Shown in pieces: positions 36,369 to 46,000 of a DNA stretch of 64,000 bases. Position numbers and translations under genes: made by a program. This DNA comes from CAVSVP01 sp963731125 (GTDB taxonomy: Bacteria > Pseudomonadota > Gammaproteobacteria > Competibacterales > Competibacteraceae), in NCBI GenBank assembly GCA_963731125.1, contig CAVSVP010000007.1, forward strand, positions 310,001 to 374,000, given 5' to 3'. The first letter of the stretch is position 1; every line of letters begins with the position of its first letter. The notes beneath the pieces were generated by a model. That model saw only the letters and a program-made list of their open reading frames with translations, was not told the DNA's origin and searched no databases.

Positions 36369-37892
36369 ATGACAACAATCCGCCAAGACGATTTCATTCA
36401 AAGCGTCGCAGACGCCCTGCAATATATTTCCTACTATCATCCCGAAGATTATATCGAGGCCCTGGCCAAGGCCTATGAACTTGAAAAATCGCCGGCTGCC
36501 AAGGACGCTATGGCACAGATCCTTAGCAACTCGCGTATGTGCGCCGAGGGTCATCGGCCGATTTGTCAAGACACCGGCATCGTCACCGTATTCCTAAAGA
36601 TAGGCATGCACGTCAATTGGGATACCAATATGAGTGTGGAAGATATGGTCAACGAAGGCGTGCGCCGGGCCTATCTAAACCCGGATAATAAATTACGGGC
36701 TTCTATCCTTCGTGATCCGGCCGGGTCCCGCACCAACACCCGTGATAACACCCCGGCGGTTATCCATATGACGGTGGTACCCGGCGACGTGGTGGATGTG
36801 ACCGTGGCCGCCAAGGGCGGCGGTTCGGAAAACAAGTCGAAATTCATTATGCTTAACCCGTCCGATAGCATCGTAGACTGGGTGATCAAAACCGTTCCCA
36901 CCATGGGCGCCGGCTGGTGTCCCCCGGGCATGCTGGGCATGGGCATTGGCGGCACCGCGGAAAAGGCCATGGTGCTGGCCAAGGAGGCATTAATGGATCC
37001 CATCGATATTCAGCAACTGCTGGCCCGCGGTCCCAGCAACCGGATCGAAGAATTGCGTTTGGAGTTATACGATAAGGTCAATGCCCTTGGCATCGGCGCG
37101 CAGGGTCTGGGAGGTTTGACGACGGTGCTGGACGTGAAAATCAAAGATTACCCTACTCACGCCGCTTCTCTGCCCGTGGCCATGATTCCCAACTGTGCCG
37201 CCACGCGCCATGCCCATTTCGTCTTGGACGGCTCGGGGGTAGCCGAACTGCCTGTGCCCAAACTGGAGGACTGGCCCCAGATTACCTGGGAAGCTGGCGC
37301 CAGCGCCAAGCGGGTGAATCTGGACAGCGTCACTCCTGAAGAGATTGCCTCCTGGAAGCCGGGCGAAACCCTGCTGTTGTCCGGTAAGCTGCTGACCGGC
37401 CGTGATGCCGCCCATAAGCGTATTGCTGATCTGTTTGCCCAAGGCGAACCACTGCCTGAGGGGGTAAATTTCAAGGATCGTTTTATTTACTACGTAGGTC
37501 CGGTGGACCCGGTGCGCGACGAAGTGGTGGGACCCGCCGGTCCTACCACGGCTACCCGTATGGATAAATTTACCGAAATGATGCTGGCCAAGACGGGTCT
37601 ATTGGGTATGGTGGGTAAAGCCGAACGGGGACCGGTGGCCATTGCGGCGATTAAAAAACATCAAGCTGTTTATCTGACCGCCGTGGGCGGCGCCGCTTAT
37701 CTAGTGGCTAAAGCCATCCGTAAAGCACGGATGGTGGCGTTCGAGGATTTAGGTATGGAGGCCATCCGGGAATTTGAGGTAGAAGACATGCCCGTCACGG
37801 TGGCCGTGGACGTCGACGGTCAATCCGTACATAAGGCGGGTCCTGCCAAATGGCGAGCCAAGATTGGCAAGATTCCCGTGCTGGAAGCTTGA
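36369..37892 (+). CDS. Class I (iron-sulfur) fumarate hydratase
   Basis: Reversibly hydrates fumarate to L-malate; the class I enzyme carries an oxygen-labile 4Fe-4S cluster. The 507 residues include the conserved HRPICQDTGIVTVFLKIG with a cluster cysteine, AKGGGSENKSKF, GIGGTAEKAMVLAKEAL and, near the end, EDLGMEAIREFEVEDMPV. The ATG has a GGAGG ribosome binding site. The product malate is the substrate of the divergent MaeB. FumA/FumB-type; which symbol applies cannot be decided. Confidence 0.95.
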   Translation: MTTIRQDDFIQSVADALQYISYYHPEDYIEALAKAYELEKSPAAKDAMAQILSNSRMCAEGHRPICQDTGIVTVFLKIGMHVNWDTNMSVEDMVNEGVRRAYLNPDNKLRASILRDPAGSRTNTRDNTPAVIHMTVVPGDVVDVTVAAKGGGSENKSKFIMLNPSDSIVDWVIKTVPTMGAGWCPPGMLGMGIGGTAEKAMVLAKEALMDPIDIQQLLARGPSNRIEELRLELYDKVNALGIGAQGLGGLTTVLDVKIKDYPTHAASLPVAMIPNCAATRHAHFVLDGSGVAELPVPKLEDWPQITWEAGASAKRVNLDSVTPEEIASWKPGETLLLSGKLLTGRDAAHKRIADLFAQGEPLPEGVNFKDRFIYYVGPVDPVRDEVVGPAGPTTATRMDKFTEMMLAKTGLLGMVGKAERGPVAIAAIKKHQAVYLTAVGGAAYLVAKAIRKARMVAFEDLGMEAIREFEVEDMPVTVAVDVDGQSVHKAGPAKWRAKIGKIPVLEA

Positions 37893-38008
37893 ATTGGTTT
37901 GCTTGGTAAAATCAGTCCAGTCATCAACTGCGCAGGGTGGAATCTGCCGCCGAGAAGGTAAAACGGCGGAGCAACACCCCGCTTCAGCTTTTACAGAGGT
38001 GTCGGTCT

Positions 38009-38824
38009 ATGGAAACGTTTTCCTGTTTAGACGTGACGGTTACCGAACATGTTGCCTATCTACAGCTCAATCGGCCGCAAAAGGCCAATGCCTTAAATGG
38101 TGTTTTATGGCAGGAGATTCAAAAAGCCTTTGCCTGGCTAGACGTGGCCGATGAGGTACGGGTTGCGATACTAAGCGGTGCAGGTAAATATTTTTCCGCA
38201 GGGATCGATTTCGAACTGATTCAGGCCATTTTTACAGAGGTCGGTGCACTCACAACCGGCCGTAAGGAAGAAAGACTGCGGCGTATCATTATGGAATTGC
38301 AGGCTGCCTTTACTGCGTTGGAAACTTGCCGCAAACCGGTGCTGGCTGCGGTGCATGGCTTATGCATCGGCGCCGGTTTGGATCTGATCGCCGCTTGTGA
38401 TATGCGGTATGCTTCGGCAGAAGCCAAGTTTTCCCTGAAAGAAGTCGATCTGGGAATCGTGGCTGACGTGGGCAGTTTGCAGCGACTACCCTATCTAATC
38501 GGAGAGGGAAAAGTGCGGGAGCTGGCTTTCACAGGCCGAGAATTTAGCGCCGCTGAAGCTCAGCAGATGGGCCTGGTTAATCAAGTTTTTACCGATCCGC
38601 ATCGGCTGCGCGACGAAATACAGGCCATCGCCAGGCGCATTGCCGCGAAATCCCCGCTGACGATACGCGGCATTAAAGAGATTATGAATTTTAACCGCGA
38701 TCATAGTGTCGCCTCGGGCTTAAACTACGTAGCCACTTGGAACGCGGCTATGCTGTTGTCGGAAAACGGCCAGGAAGCCATGACCGCGGCTATGCAAAAA
38801 CGCGAACCTCAGTTTAAAGATTAG
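38009..38824 (+). CDS. Crotonase-family enzyme, dienoyl-CoA isomerase-like
   Basis: 271 residues from an ATG with GAGG nine bases upstream; the frame is open to 37937 but that part is not protein-like. Crotonase features are ANALNGVLWQEIQ, SGAGKYFSAGIDF and the oxyanion-hole AAVHGLCIGAGLDLIAACD. The segment EVDLGIVADVGSLQRLP has Asp and not Glu at the second catalytic position. This matches eukaryotic ECH1-type delta3,5-delta2,4-dienoyl-CoA isomerases better than ordinary enoyl-CoA hydratases. A role in unsaturated fatty acid breakdown is inference. The TetR gene follows 82 bases later and may regulate it. Confidence 0.87.
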   Translation: METFSCLDVTVTEHVAYLQLNRPQKANALNGVLWQEIQKAFAWLDVADEVRVAILSGAGKYFSAGIDFELIQAIFTEVGALTTGRKEERLRRIIMELQAAFTALETCRKPVLAAVHGLCIGAGLDLIAACDMRYASAEAKFSLKEVDLGIVADVGSLQRLPYLIGEGKVRELAFTGREFSAAEAQQMGLVNQVFTDPHRLRDEIQAIARRIAAKSPLTIRGIKEIMNFNRDHSVASGLNYVATWNAAMLLSENGQEAMTAAMQKREPQFKD

Positions 38825-38906
38825 CCACTGAGCAACTCCCAGACCAGAAGGCGTGTTTCATTTGGCGTGAAACTCGAAAGAGTATGGTAAAAAAGGAGGG
38901 AAAAAT

Positions 38907-39536
38907 ATGACAACGGCAGCAAACCCAGCCCAGCACATTCTCGACAGCGCACTGGCCCTGGCCGAAGCACGTTCCTGGGAAGCAGTGCGGCTGCATGATG
39001 TGGCAGCGGCCACGGGTATGAGTTTGGACGATATCCGTGCCCATTTTCAAGAAAAGGAGAAACTGGTGGAGGCCTGGTTTGATCGGGCCGATGCTGCCAT
39101 GTTACAGGATGCAGCCAAGCCCGATTTTTTACGGCTCTCTACCCGTGCACGGCTGCACCGGGTGATCATGGCCTGGCTGGACGCTTTGGCACCCCATCGA
39201 CAGGTGACCCGACAAATGATCCTTAACAAGTGCGAACCGGGCCATCTGCACGTGCAGATCCCCGGCCTGCTACGCGTCAGTCGCACCGTGCAATGGATGC
39301 GGGAAGCCGCTCACCAGGACGCCACGTATCTGCACCGTGCTCTAGAAGAAACAGCCCTGACGAGTATTTATTTGACCACCTTTATTCACTGGCTGAACGA
39401 CGGCTCACCGAACTCCATACGCACCCGCAGACTGCTGGATTCACTGCTGAAGACAGCGGAATTCGTTGCCGGTAGACTGGAAAGGCTGTCCACGCTTATC
39501 TCTCCTAAAAGCCCACCGCGTTTATCTCTCAAGTAA
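38907..39536 (+). CDS. TetR/AcrR-type transcriptional regulator
   Basis: 209 residues with a strong ribosome binding site (AAAGGAGGG). The N-terminal helix-turn-helix spans about residues 10-55 (LDSALALAEARSWEAVRLHDVAAATGM-type arrangement, then IRAHFQEKEKLVEAWF), the standard TetR DNA-binding layout. The C-terminal ligand domain (about 70-200) is helical with YLTTFIHWLNDGS. It also resembles the COQ9/rpsU-divergent branch of the fold in having Trp-rich helices, so a lipid-binding role is a possible alternative. The neighbouring crotonase suggests acyl-CoA sensing, which is inference only. Confidence 0.78.
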   Translation: MTTAANPAQHILDSALALAEARSWEAVRLHDVAAATGMSLDDIRAHFQEKEKLVEAWFDRADAAMLQDAAKPDFLRLSTRARLHRVIMAWLDALAPHRQVTRQMILNKCEPGHLHVQIPGLLRVSRTVQWMREAAHQDATYLHRALEETALTSIYLTTFIHWLNDGSPNSIRTRRLLDSLLKTAEFVAGRLERLSTLISPKSPPRLSLK

Positions 39537-39565
39537 AACGCCGATTATTTTTCCGGGTCCACTCC

Positions 39566-40621
39566 ATGGACACTTTAACCCATGCGCTAAGCGGCGCCCT
39601 GCTAGCCCGCGCCACTGCCCATTCGCACGGTCGACCAAGCCGACAGGAACGTACTCTTGCGGGTTTTTTGGCTGGTGCTTTTCCGGACCTGGATTATGCC
39701 CTGTTTCTCATCGCTCCCCTGGATTTTTTGAACTGGCATCGCGGACCCACCCATTCACTGCTGTTATTGCCCCTGTGGGCTTGGCTCCTGGCGGTGCTGC
39801 TAACCTGGCTCATGGGAAGACGGTATACTTGGCGCGCCTTTTATGGCGTATGCGCTTTGGCCATCGCCGCTCATATCGGTGGAGACCTCCTCACCATCTA
39901 CGGGACTAAGATACTATATCCATTATCGGATACAGCGTTTGGGTTGAGCCTCGTCTTCGATATTGATCCCTATATCGCCTTTATCATAGGCCTAGGCTTT
40001 CTGGTCAGCCTACAGCAGCAACCGGAACGGGCAACAGTTCTGACGGCTGCGGCTTTGGGGATCTATCTCGCACTGCAAACGGCCTTTTACCAGCGGACAT
40101 CGGCCATAGGCGTAGCTTATGCCGAACGGCGGGGAATCAAGCATACCGCTCAGGTGTATGCCTTGCCGCAGCCCTTTCTCCCCTTTACCTGGAAGGTGAT
40201 AGTGGTCCACGACGACCATTACTGGGTAAGCTATGTTAATTATCTGGCGCAGAAGACCGCTGACAATCCCCGCGATCATGACTTTCCATGGTCTGTGCTC
40301 GTTGCTTACCGGTCTAAAGACACTTTACGTTGGCGTGAATACCGCCACTTTGGCGCGAGCAAGGTAACACAGAGCCTCGCCAGACAGGTATGGCGGCAAA
40401 ATCGCTTTGCCGCCTTCCGGCAATTTGCGGCACTACCCGCACTCTACCGCGTCGATCGGGATAAAAAAGGAGAAGTGTGCGTATGGTTTACCGATTTACG
40501 GCACAACTTTCCGATGTTATCGCCTTCCTTCCGCTACGGCATGTGCCGCGATGCCCCTGGAACACCTTGGCGGCTTTACCGACTGCGCTATTTTCGTAAG
40601 AATGATCGGCAGGTACTCTAA
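39566..40621 (+). CDS. YdjM/DUF457-type membrane protein (putative membrane-bound metal-dependent hydrolase)
   Basis: 351 residues opening MDTLTHALSGALLARA, the family signature, followed by FPDLDYAL and WHRGPTHSLLLL with conserved His/Asp residues. About five membrane segments are visible up to residue 185. The soluble C-terminal half (about 190-351) is rich in Trp, Tyr and Arg. Family members are annotated as metal-dependent hydrolases; some (YdjM) are SOS-linked, and the biochemical activity is unproven. It begins 29 bases after the TetR gene and ends convergently with the isochorismatase-type gene. Confidence 0.82.
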   Translation: MDTLTHALSGALLARATAHSHGRPSRQERTLAGFLAGAFPDLDYALFLIAPLDFLNWHRGPTHSLLLLPLWAWLLAVLLTWLMGRRYTWRAFYGVCALAIAAHIGGDLLTIYGTKILYPLSDTAFGLSLVFDIDPYIAFIIGLGFLVSLQQQPERATVLTAAALGIYLALQTAFYQRTSAIGVAYAERRGIKHTAQVYALPQPFLPFTWKVIVVHDDHYWVSYVNYLAQKTADNPRDHDFPWSVLVAYRSKDTLRWREYRHFGASKVTQSLARQVWRQNRFAAFRQFAALPALYRVDRDKKGEVCVWFTDLRHNFPMLSPSFRYGMCRDAPGTPWRLYRLRYFRKNDRQVL

Positions 40622-40671
40622 TAGCGTTTCCCAAATTAAAAGATGCATAAGCCGGAATGAGCACACACCCT

Positions 40672-41217
40672 TTATTTCAGGAAATTACGGCTAATCTCAC
40701 GAAACTGCTCGGTACCCGCCTGCTGCAGCCACTCGAAGGCAACCATTTCTCGAGTGACAATTCGCGCGCCTTCGGCGCGCAGGCGCGCCATGGCCAATTC
40801 CGCATCCAAAGCGCGGCGCGATGCTGTGCCATCGGCCACCACATAGACCTGCTTACCCGATTCCAATAAGCCTAGAGCAGTTTGCAACACGCAGACATGA
40901 GCCTCTATCCCCACCAGGATTAACTGTTCGCGTGCGCAGCCGTCGAGACGCTGCACACAGGTTGGCTCTTCAGTGCAGGAGAAACATACCTTTTCCATGA
41001 TAGCGGATTGCGGTACGAGTTCTTTTACTGCTTTCACGGTATGCCCTAACCCCTTAGGATACTGCTCGGACATTAAGATAGGGACCTCCAGCCGCTTGGC
41101 AATCTGGATCAGCCAAGCAGTATTGGCGATGACTGTCTGGTTTTCGGGAATGGCTGATAGCAGTTTTTCCTGCATATCGATCACCAGTAAACAGGAACTT
41201 TTGGCTTTGATTAACAT
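40672..41217 (-). CDS. Isochorismatase-family cysteine hydrolase (YcaC-like)
   Basis: 181 residues with the family fold. The catalytic Asp is in LLVIDMQEKLL near residue 14, and the nucleophile Cys is in VGIEAHVCVLQTALGL near residue 108. The usual cis-peptide turn is GIEAHVC. The MSEQYPKGLGHTV and VADGTASR segments match the YcaC-like subgroup of unknown substrate, not nicotinamidases or true isochorismatases. The gene is alone, with the IS1-type element 128 bases upstream of its start. Substrate unknown. Confidence 0.88.
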   Translation of the reverse strand: MLIKAKSSCLLVIDMQEKLLSAIPENQTVIANTAWLIQIAKRLEVPILMSEQYPKGLGHTVKAVKELVPQSAIMEKVCFSCTEEPTCVQRLDGCAREQLILVGIEAHVCVLQTALGLLESGKQVYVVADGTASRRALDAELAMARLRAEGARIVTREMVAFEWLQQAGTEQFREISRNFLK

Positions 41218-41345
41218 GGATCGTCCTCATCTAGTGTAAATAGGCATTGTAAGGGGACCGCCGCCTGAACTCAGCGGGTAATCAATAGAATACTCTGTGC
41301 ATGCCGAGGCAGAGTAACTCGCTGCCAGCGCAGCCCTTGCAGAGC

Positions 41346-42204
41346 GGTAGTGATGTCCATGTAATGCTCGCCTGACGATTCCATGCTATCGTTGATCTAA
41401 AACACTTACTTATCCAGTGGAGGTCAACAGAATCCCATGGTCATCAGAGATGTGTGCCCCCGGTGCAAATCAGCCAACTATAAGAAAAACGGTCACATCC
41501 ACAACGGCAAACAGAATCATCAATGCCGCGACTGCGGACGTCAGTTTGTCGATTGCTTCGAACAATACCTTGTCGGTGATGACACACGAACTCTGATCGA
41601 ACGCTTGCTGGTGGAGCGTATTTCGTTGCGCGGGATATGTCGTGCCGTGGGTGTTAAACTTAAGTGGCTATTGGGCTTTCGCGTCCAATGCTTGGAGGCC
41701 CTGCCGGATCATCTCAACATCCAGCCCGTCCGTGGTACCCAAGACGTCATGATTCAACGCCTTGAGGTGGAAGCCGACGAAATGCACAGCTTCGTGCCGA
41801 ACAAAGAAAACAAGCAGTGGATTTGGCTCGCCATGGACGTCAAGAGCCGTCAAATCATTGCCTTTCACGTGGGGGATCGCAGCCACAAGAGCGCCAGGCA
41901 ATTGTGGTCGAAGATTCCGAAAGTCTATCGTCAGAACGCGACGTTTTCCACGGATCAATATGTCGTCTACGAAGGCGTGATTCCCAAGGCGCAGCACAAA
42001 GCGGTCAACAAACTGGCGCGCAGAACCAATCACATCGAGCGATTCAACAACCCGCTGCGACAGCGCGTTTCGCGTCTGGTACGCAGTGCGTTGTCGTTTT
42101 CCAAGAAGCTAGCCAATCATGTCGGTGCCATCAAGCTTTTCATATGCCACTACAACCTAACGAGAGCAACAGTGTAGCGCGAGCATTACATGGACATCAC
42201 TACC
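41346..42204 (+). mobile_element. IS1-family insertion sequence
   Basis: 859 bp bounded by perfect 26-bp terminal inverted repeats (41346-41371 and 42179-42204, outer ends GGTAGTGATG and CATCACTACC). It contains one transposase gene. No direct target duplication of 8-9 bp is visible: the bases before 41346 (CTTGCAGAGC) and after 42204 (ATAAAAGCTT) differ. One flank may have been rearranged or replaced after insertion. Confidence 0.93.
41437..42177 (+). CDS. IS1-family transposase, single uninterrupted ORF
   Basis: 246 residues. The N-terminus has a zinc-finger C-x2-C ... C-x2-C (CPRCKSANYKK, HQCRDCGRQF). An HTH region follows, then a DDE catalytic domain with VEADEMHSFVP, FSTDQYVVYEG and TNHIERFNNPLRQR. 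Classical IS1 makes its transposase by a frameshift between insA and insB. Here both parts are fused in one frame, as in the single-ORF IS1 subgroup. The reading frame is intact and both ends are perfect, so the element may be active. Confidence 0.93.
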   Translation: MVIRDVCPRCKSANYKKNGHIHNGKQNHQCRDCGRQFVDCFEQYLVGDDTRTLIERLLVERISLRGICRAVGVKLKWLLGFRVQCLEALPDHLNIQPVRGTQDVMIQRLEVEADEMHSFVPNKENKQWIWLAMDVKSRQIIAFHVGDRSHKSARQLWSKIPKVYRQNATFSTDQYVVYEGVIPKAQHKAVNKLARRTNHIERFNNPLRQRVSRLVRSALSFSKKLANHVGAIKLFICHYNLTRATV

Positions 42205-43062
42205 ATAAAAGCTTCCTTGCTTCCCAAAAGGTCCCTGTCCCTATCCTAGAACTCCTTGGGTTGCCCGAAGGTAACTGGGCTTTCTTCTTGAAAAAAATTT
42301 CCTATCCTTGTCCGGAAAGCCCTGCCAACCTAATATGCTTGGAAACTTTCCTGATCTTTAGGCTGACTTTCATGCTGGAATCGGACAATGCCGATAGTTC
42401 CTGCATCTACTGTAATCCCTTTGCCCAACTGCGGAGACGTCATGATCTGCTAAAGATATCCCTGTCTCCACTTAGAATCCCTCTGCTAAACCACTGACCT
42501 GTAGACTAATAATCCCTCTGTCAGCGGCGAACATGGTGCATTCATTCCGTACAGCGCCGCTTCTGCCATAATGAACTCCAACAAACAGTACTGGGTAGTC
42601 GTCATTTTTTACCAATCCGTTCACAGCAGCTTCTTCATTTGAAAATGGCACTTTCCTGTTTTCCTTACGCCATCTCGTAAAAAGACTAACCCACACGGTC
42701 GGTCAGTGATGTATCATCGGTTACATAGATTCGGTGAAATATTTACCATTAACGCTAATTTGAAAGTCTTCTCTTAGCCTGCAAGCCTGTATAGTTAGCA
42801 AGATGTTCTGGCATCTGTCTATTCGTACTATTACGTACAGCGGCTTTCGAATTGTTGTAGCAATATAAGTTGCAGCTAAGCATAACGAGTATGGTATAAA
42901 AAAGTTTGTTTTAGTTATTATCATCATTACGACTACAGCTTCATAAAAAATAAAATCAATCCATAAACTCAAATATTACTAGAAAAGCATGATTGGCAAG
43001 CACGCTGCCAGCGAAGCAAAAATTAGCCCTGTTTAGAAAATGACTGTCATTGAGGTAATTAG
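42205..43062. other. Gene-poor region between IS1 element and the GlmS-like gene
   Basis: About 860 bases with no gene I can support. Short frames exist on the minus strand at 42472-42696 (74 codons; contains YPVLFVGVHYG) and 42721-42972 (83 codons; hydrophobic), but neither has a ribosome binding site or a family I recognise. The region is AT-rich towards 43 kb. The GlmS-like gene has its GAGG ribosome binding site just before 43063. This looks like decayed sequence beside the insertion. Confidence 0.45.
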
Positions 43063-46000
43063 ATGTGTGGGATTGCTGGTTTTCTTTCTAACGTCGCCTG
43101 GACAGAAGAAACAAGCCTTGACTGGCTCGACGAGATAATAGCGGATTTAAACCATATCGACATAGCAGAACCACAAACCGAGCGACTTGAAGCGATAACG
43201 GCTCGACTAGGCACTCATTTCGATGCACTCATGCGCTTTCCTACCCACCTGGCAGTGGTCCAATATCCAGAAATCCGTCAACAATTCGAAAAACTTGTCA
43301 CGAGACTTAGTCAGCTCGAAAGTGCTTTAAGCCGTTCAGTCGTTCAGCGTGGCCGGGTAACGCTCCATAGAGAGAGCCTTCGCGACTACTGCTGGCAGGT
43401 TCGTGCCGAAGTGCTGGAAAATGTCAACCGTACGCTCAGTCTGCTACCCCCTGCACTAGCTCCCGATACGATAGGCCGGGCCCGCCATTTCGTCGCCTGG
43501 GGCATTGAGTTGGCGCTAGAAAATTTAGATAGACTGGAAGTGCGCGGACGTGATTCGGCCGGTATCGCCATACAATTAACTCTTAATCCGATGTGGTCGG
43601 CAGATGTTGTCCCGGCGCCTCTCAGAACCGAACTCGACCGTCGCACCGCCGATACCCATGCCGATGGCGGCAGTGTGCTGATCCATACTCTGCAGGATGG
43701 ACGACAGGTTTGTCGTTTCATTTACAAGGTGGCCAACCTCATTGGCAAGCTAGGTGACAATGGCAACAATTTACGCACTGCCATACGGGAGGACGCGTTA
43801 CTCTGGGAAGTCGCCAAGCATACGCAGACTTTAGGCGTAATTGCACATACGCGCTGGGCTTCTAACGGCGTTATTAACTTGGCAAATTGCCATCCTGTCA
43901 ATGCTAGCCTAACTGCCGACGAGCCCGGGCAATGTCCGCTCGATACTCATGTTCTCGGTGTTCTCAATGGCGATGTCGATAACTATCAGCAATTGGTCTT
44001 GAGTGCAGTGGAATCTCGGCATCAAATGATTCCACCCGCGATTCTTACCGATGCGAAGATTATCCCACTTTTGTTTCGTCTCGATACGGCTATGAACGAG
44101 CCATTGGACGACAGAGTATTAATGTTGATGCGGCGGCTAGAGGGCTCTATGGCGATCGGTCTGCTTCACCCTGGCGATCCGGATCACCTCTACCTAGCGC
44201 AGAAAGGCAGCGGCCAGAGTCTTTTTGCGACCAGGGCAAACGACGGCTGGCTTCTGGCGTCCGAAGTTTACGGCTTAGCCGCACGCGCACGGCATTGTCT
44301 GCCGCTGGTACAAATAGGCCAAGGTGGCATTCAGGTGACGCTGGCGGGCGATCCAGAGTCGTCCCTACGCGCCCGTCTGATTGACACGGGCGAACATATC
44401 GAGCTGACGGCGGAACCTATAGAGATTTTTTCTCGCGATATCTTCCGAGGCAACTACGAGTTCTATTTAGAAAAAGAGATTCATGAAGCTCCGTCCAGCG
44501 TACGTAAGACCTTTGAAGGCCGCTATCTTAAATCCGGTCGGGCCGTGAGTTTTGCTGCTGGGGAGCAAAAAGATTTAGAACCGCTGATGCGGCGGCTTAG
44601 CGATCCCGCGTTACCACCCGTTCGGCGGATTATGGTCACCGGCCAGGGAACCGCCTCGGTCGCAGCCATGGGAGTCGCGTTTTTGATCCAGCGAGTTTTG
44701 GAAGGCACTTCCATTGTGGTGGACTGGGCAAAGGCCTCAGAACTTTCTACCAGTTTTGGCAACCGGCGCCTCGCCGACATGATTGTCGTGGCTATTTCCC
44801 AAAGTGGCACTACTACCGATACTAATCGCACGGTGGACCTTGCCCGTGGAGACGGCGCTTGGGTGCATGCTATCGTCAATCGGCGCAATTCGCCGTTGGT
44901 TCGCAAATCCGACTCTCGCCTGTTTACCAGTGACGGGCGCGATGTGGAAATGGCGGTGGCATCTACCAAAGCCTTTTACTCCCAGATCGCTGCCGGCAAG
45001 CTAACAGCCCTGTGCTTGGGCCAGGTGCTTGATACTGTGGACCCAAATCAGCTTTATGATGAAATTCTTGCCTTAGAGAGCTTACCGGAACGTATCCAGG
45101 AAGTCTTGGCAGATGAGGCAAAAATTGCTGCTTGTGCTGCCGCCTATGCGCCGCGTCATCGCTATTGGGCAGTGGTCGGCAACGGCCCTAATAAGATTGC
45201 CGCAGAGGAAATCCGCATTAAGCTGAGTGAACTCTGCTATCGTTCTATTCCCTGTGATTTTACTGAAGACAAAAAGCACATAGATCTATCCACCGAACCC
45301 CTAACGCTGGTCATTGCTAACGATCTGCCGCATCTCATGGCCCAAGACACTGCTAAGGAAGTGGCAATTTTTAAAGCACATAACGGCAAACCCATCGTAT
45401 TTGCCGCCCTTGGCGAAAGTTGTTTCGAACCCTATGCCGAAGCCACCATTTATCTGCCGTCGGTAGGGGCCGGATTGGATTTTGTGGTCGCCGCGGTAGC
45501 AGGTCATCTGTGGGGATTTCATGCGGCTAAGGCCATTGACCGGACGGGAATTGCATTTCGTAATGTGGCAGCTTTTATGACGGCTAGTTTGGAGGCTCCC
45601 GAACAAGTGGATTTTATAGGGCTGCAGACGCAAATCGACGCCTTGTTGAAAACCATTGCAGAAGGTAATCTGGAAGCGGCTATCCCCCCCCGGATCGTGG
45701 CCCAAATTAGCCAGTATTTAGTTCATCTTACCACTGTTGAGACGGATCCTGCTGCCCGCCGGGCAATTCTGAGCGATGGTATCGCCCTTATGAAAACGGC
45801 ATATGATGAGCTAAGCCGCCCCATCGACTCGATTCGTCATCAGGCTAAAACGGTTACCGTTGGTATTTCTCGCCCACAGAAGGATATCGCTCCGGTGTTA
45901 CGGCGCACGCTTGCGGACCTAAGTATTCCGGAAATGAGCTTGGCAGAACGTGACCGACAACTATTAATTACATTATCGCCAGTGCTGGCCGGTATTGTTG

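Noticed and set aside
42472..42696. 74-codon minus-strand frame
   Set aside because: Contains some protein-like text but no ribosome binding site or recognisable domain; beside an IS in decayed sequence.
42721..42972. 83-codon hydrophobic minus-strand frame
   Set aside because: Composition follows the AT-rich DNA; no start signal.
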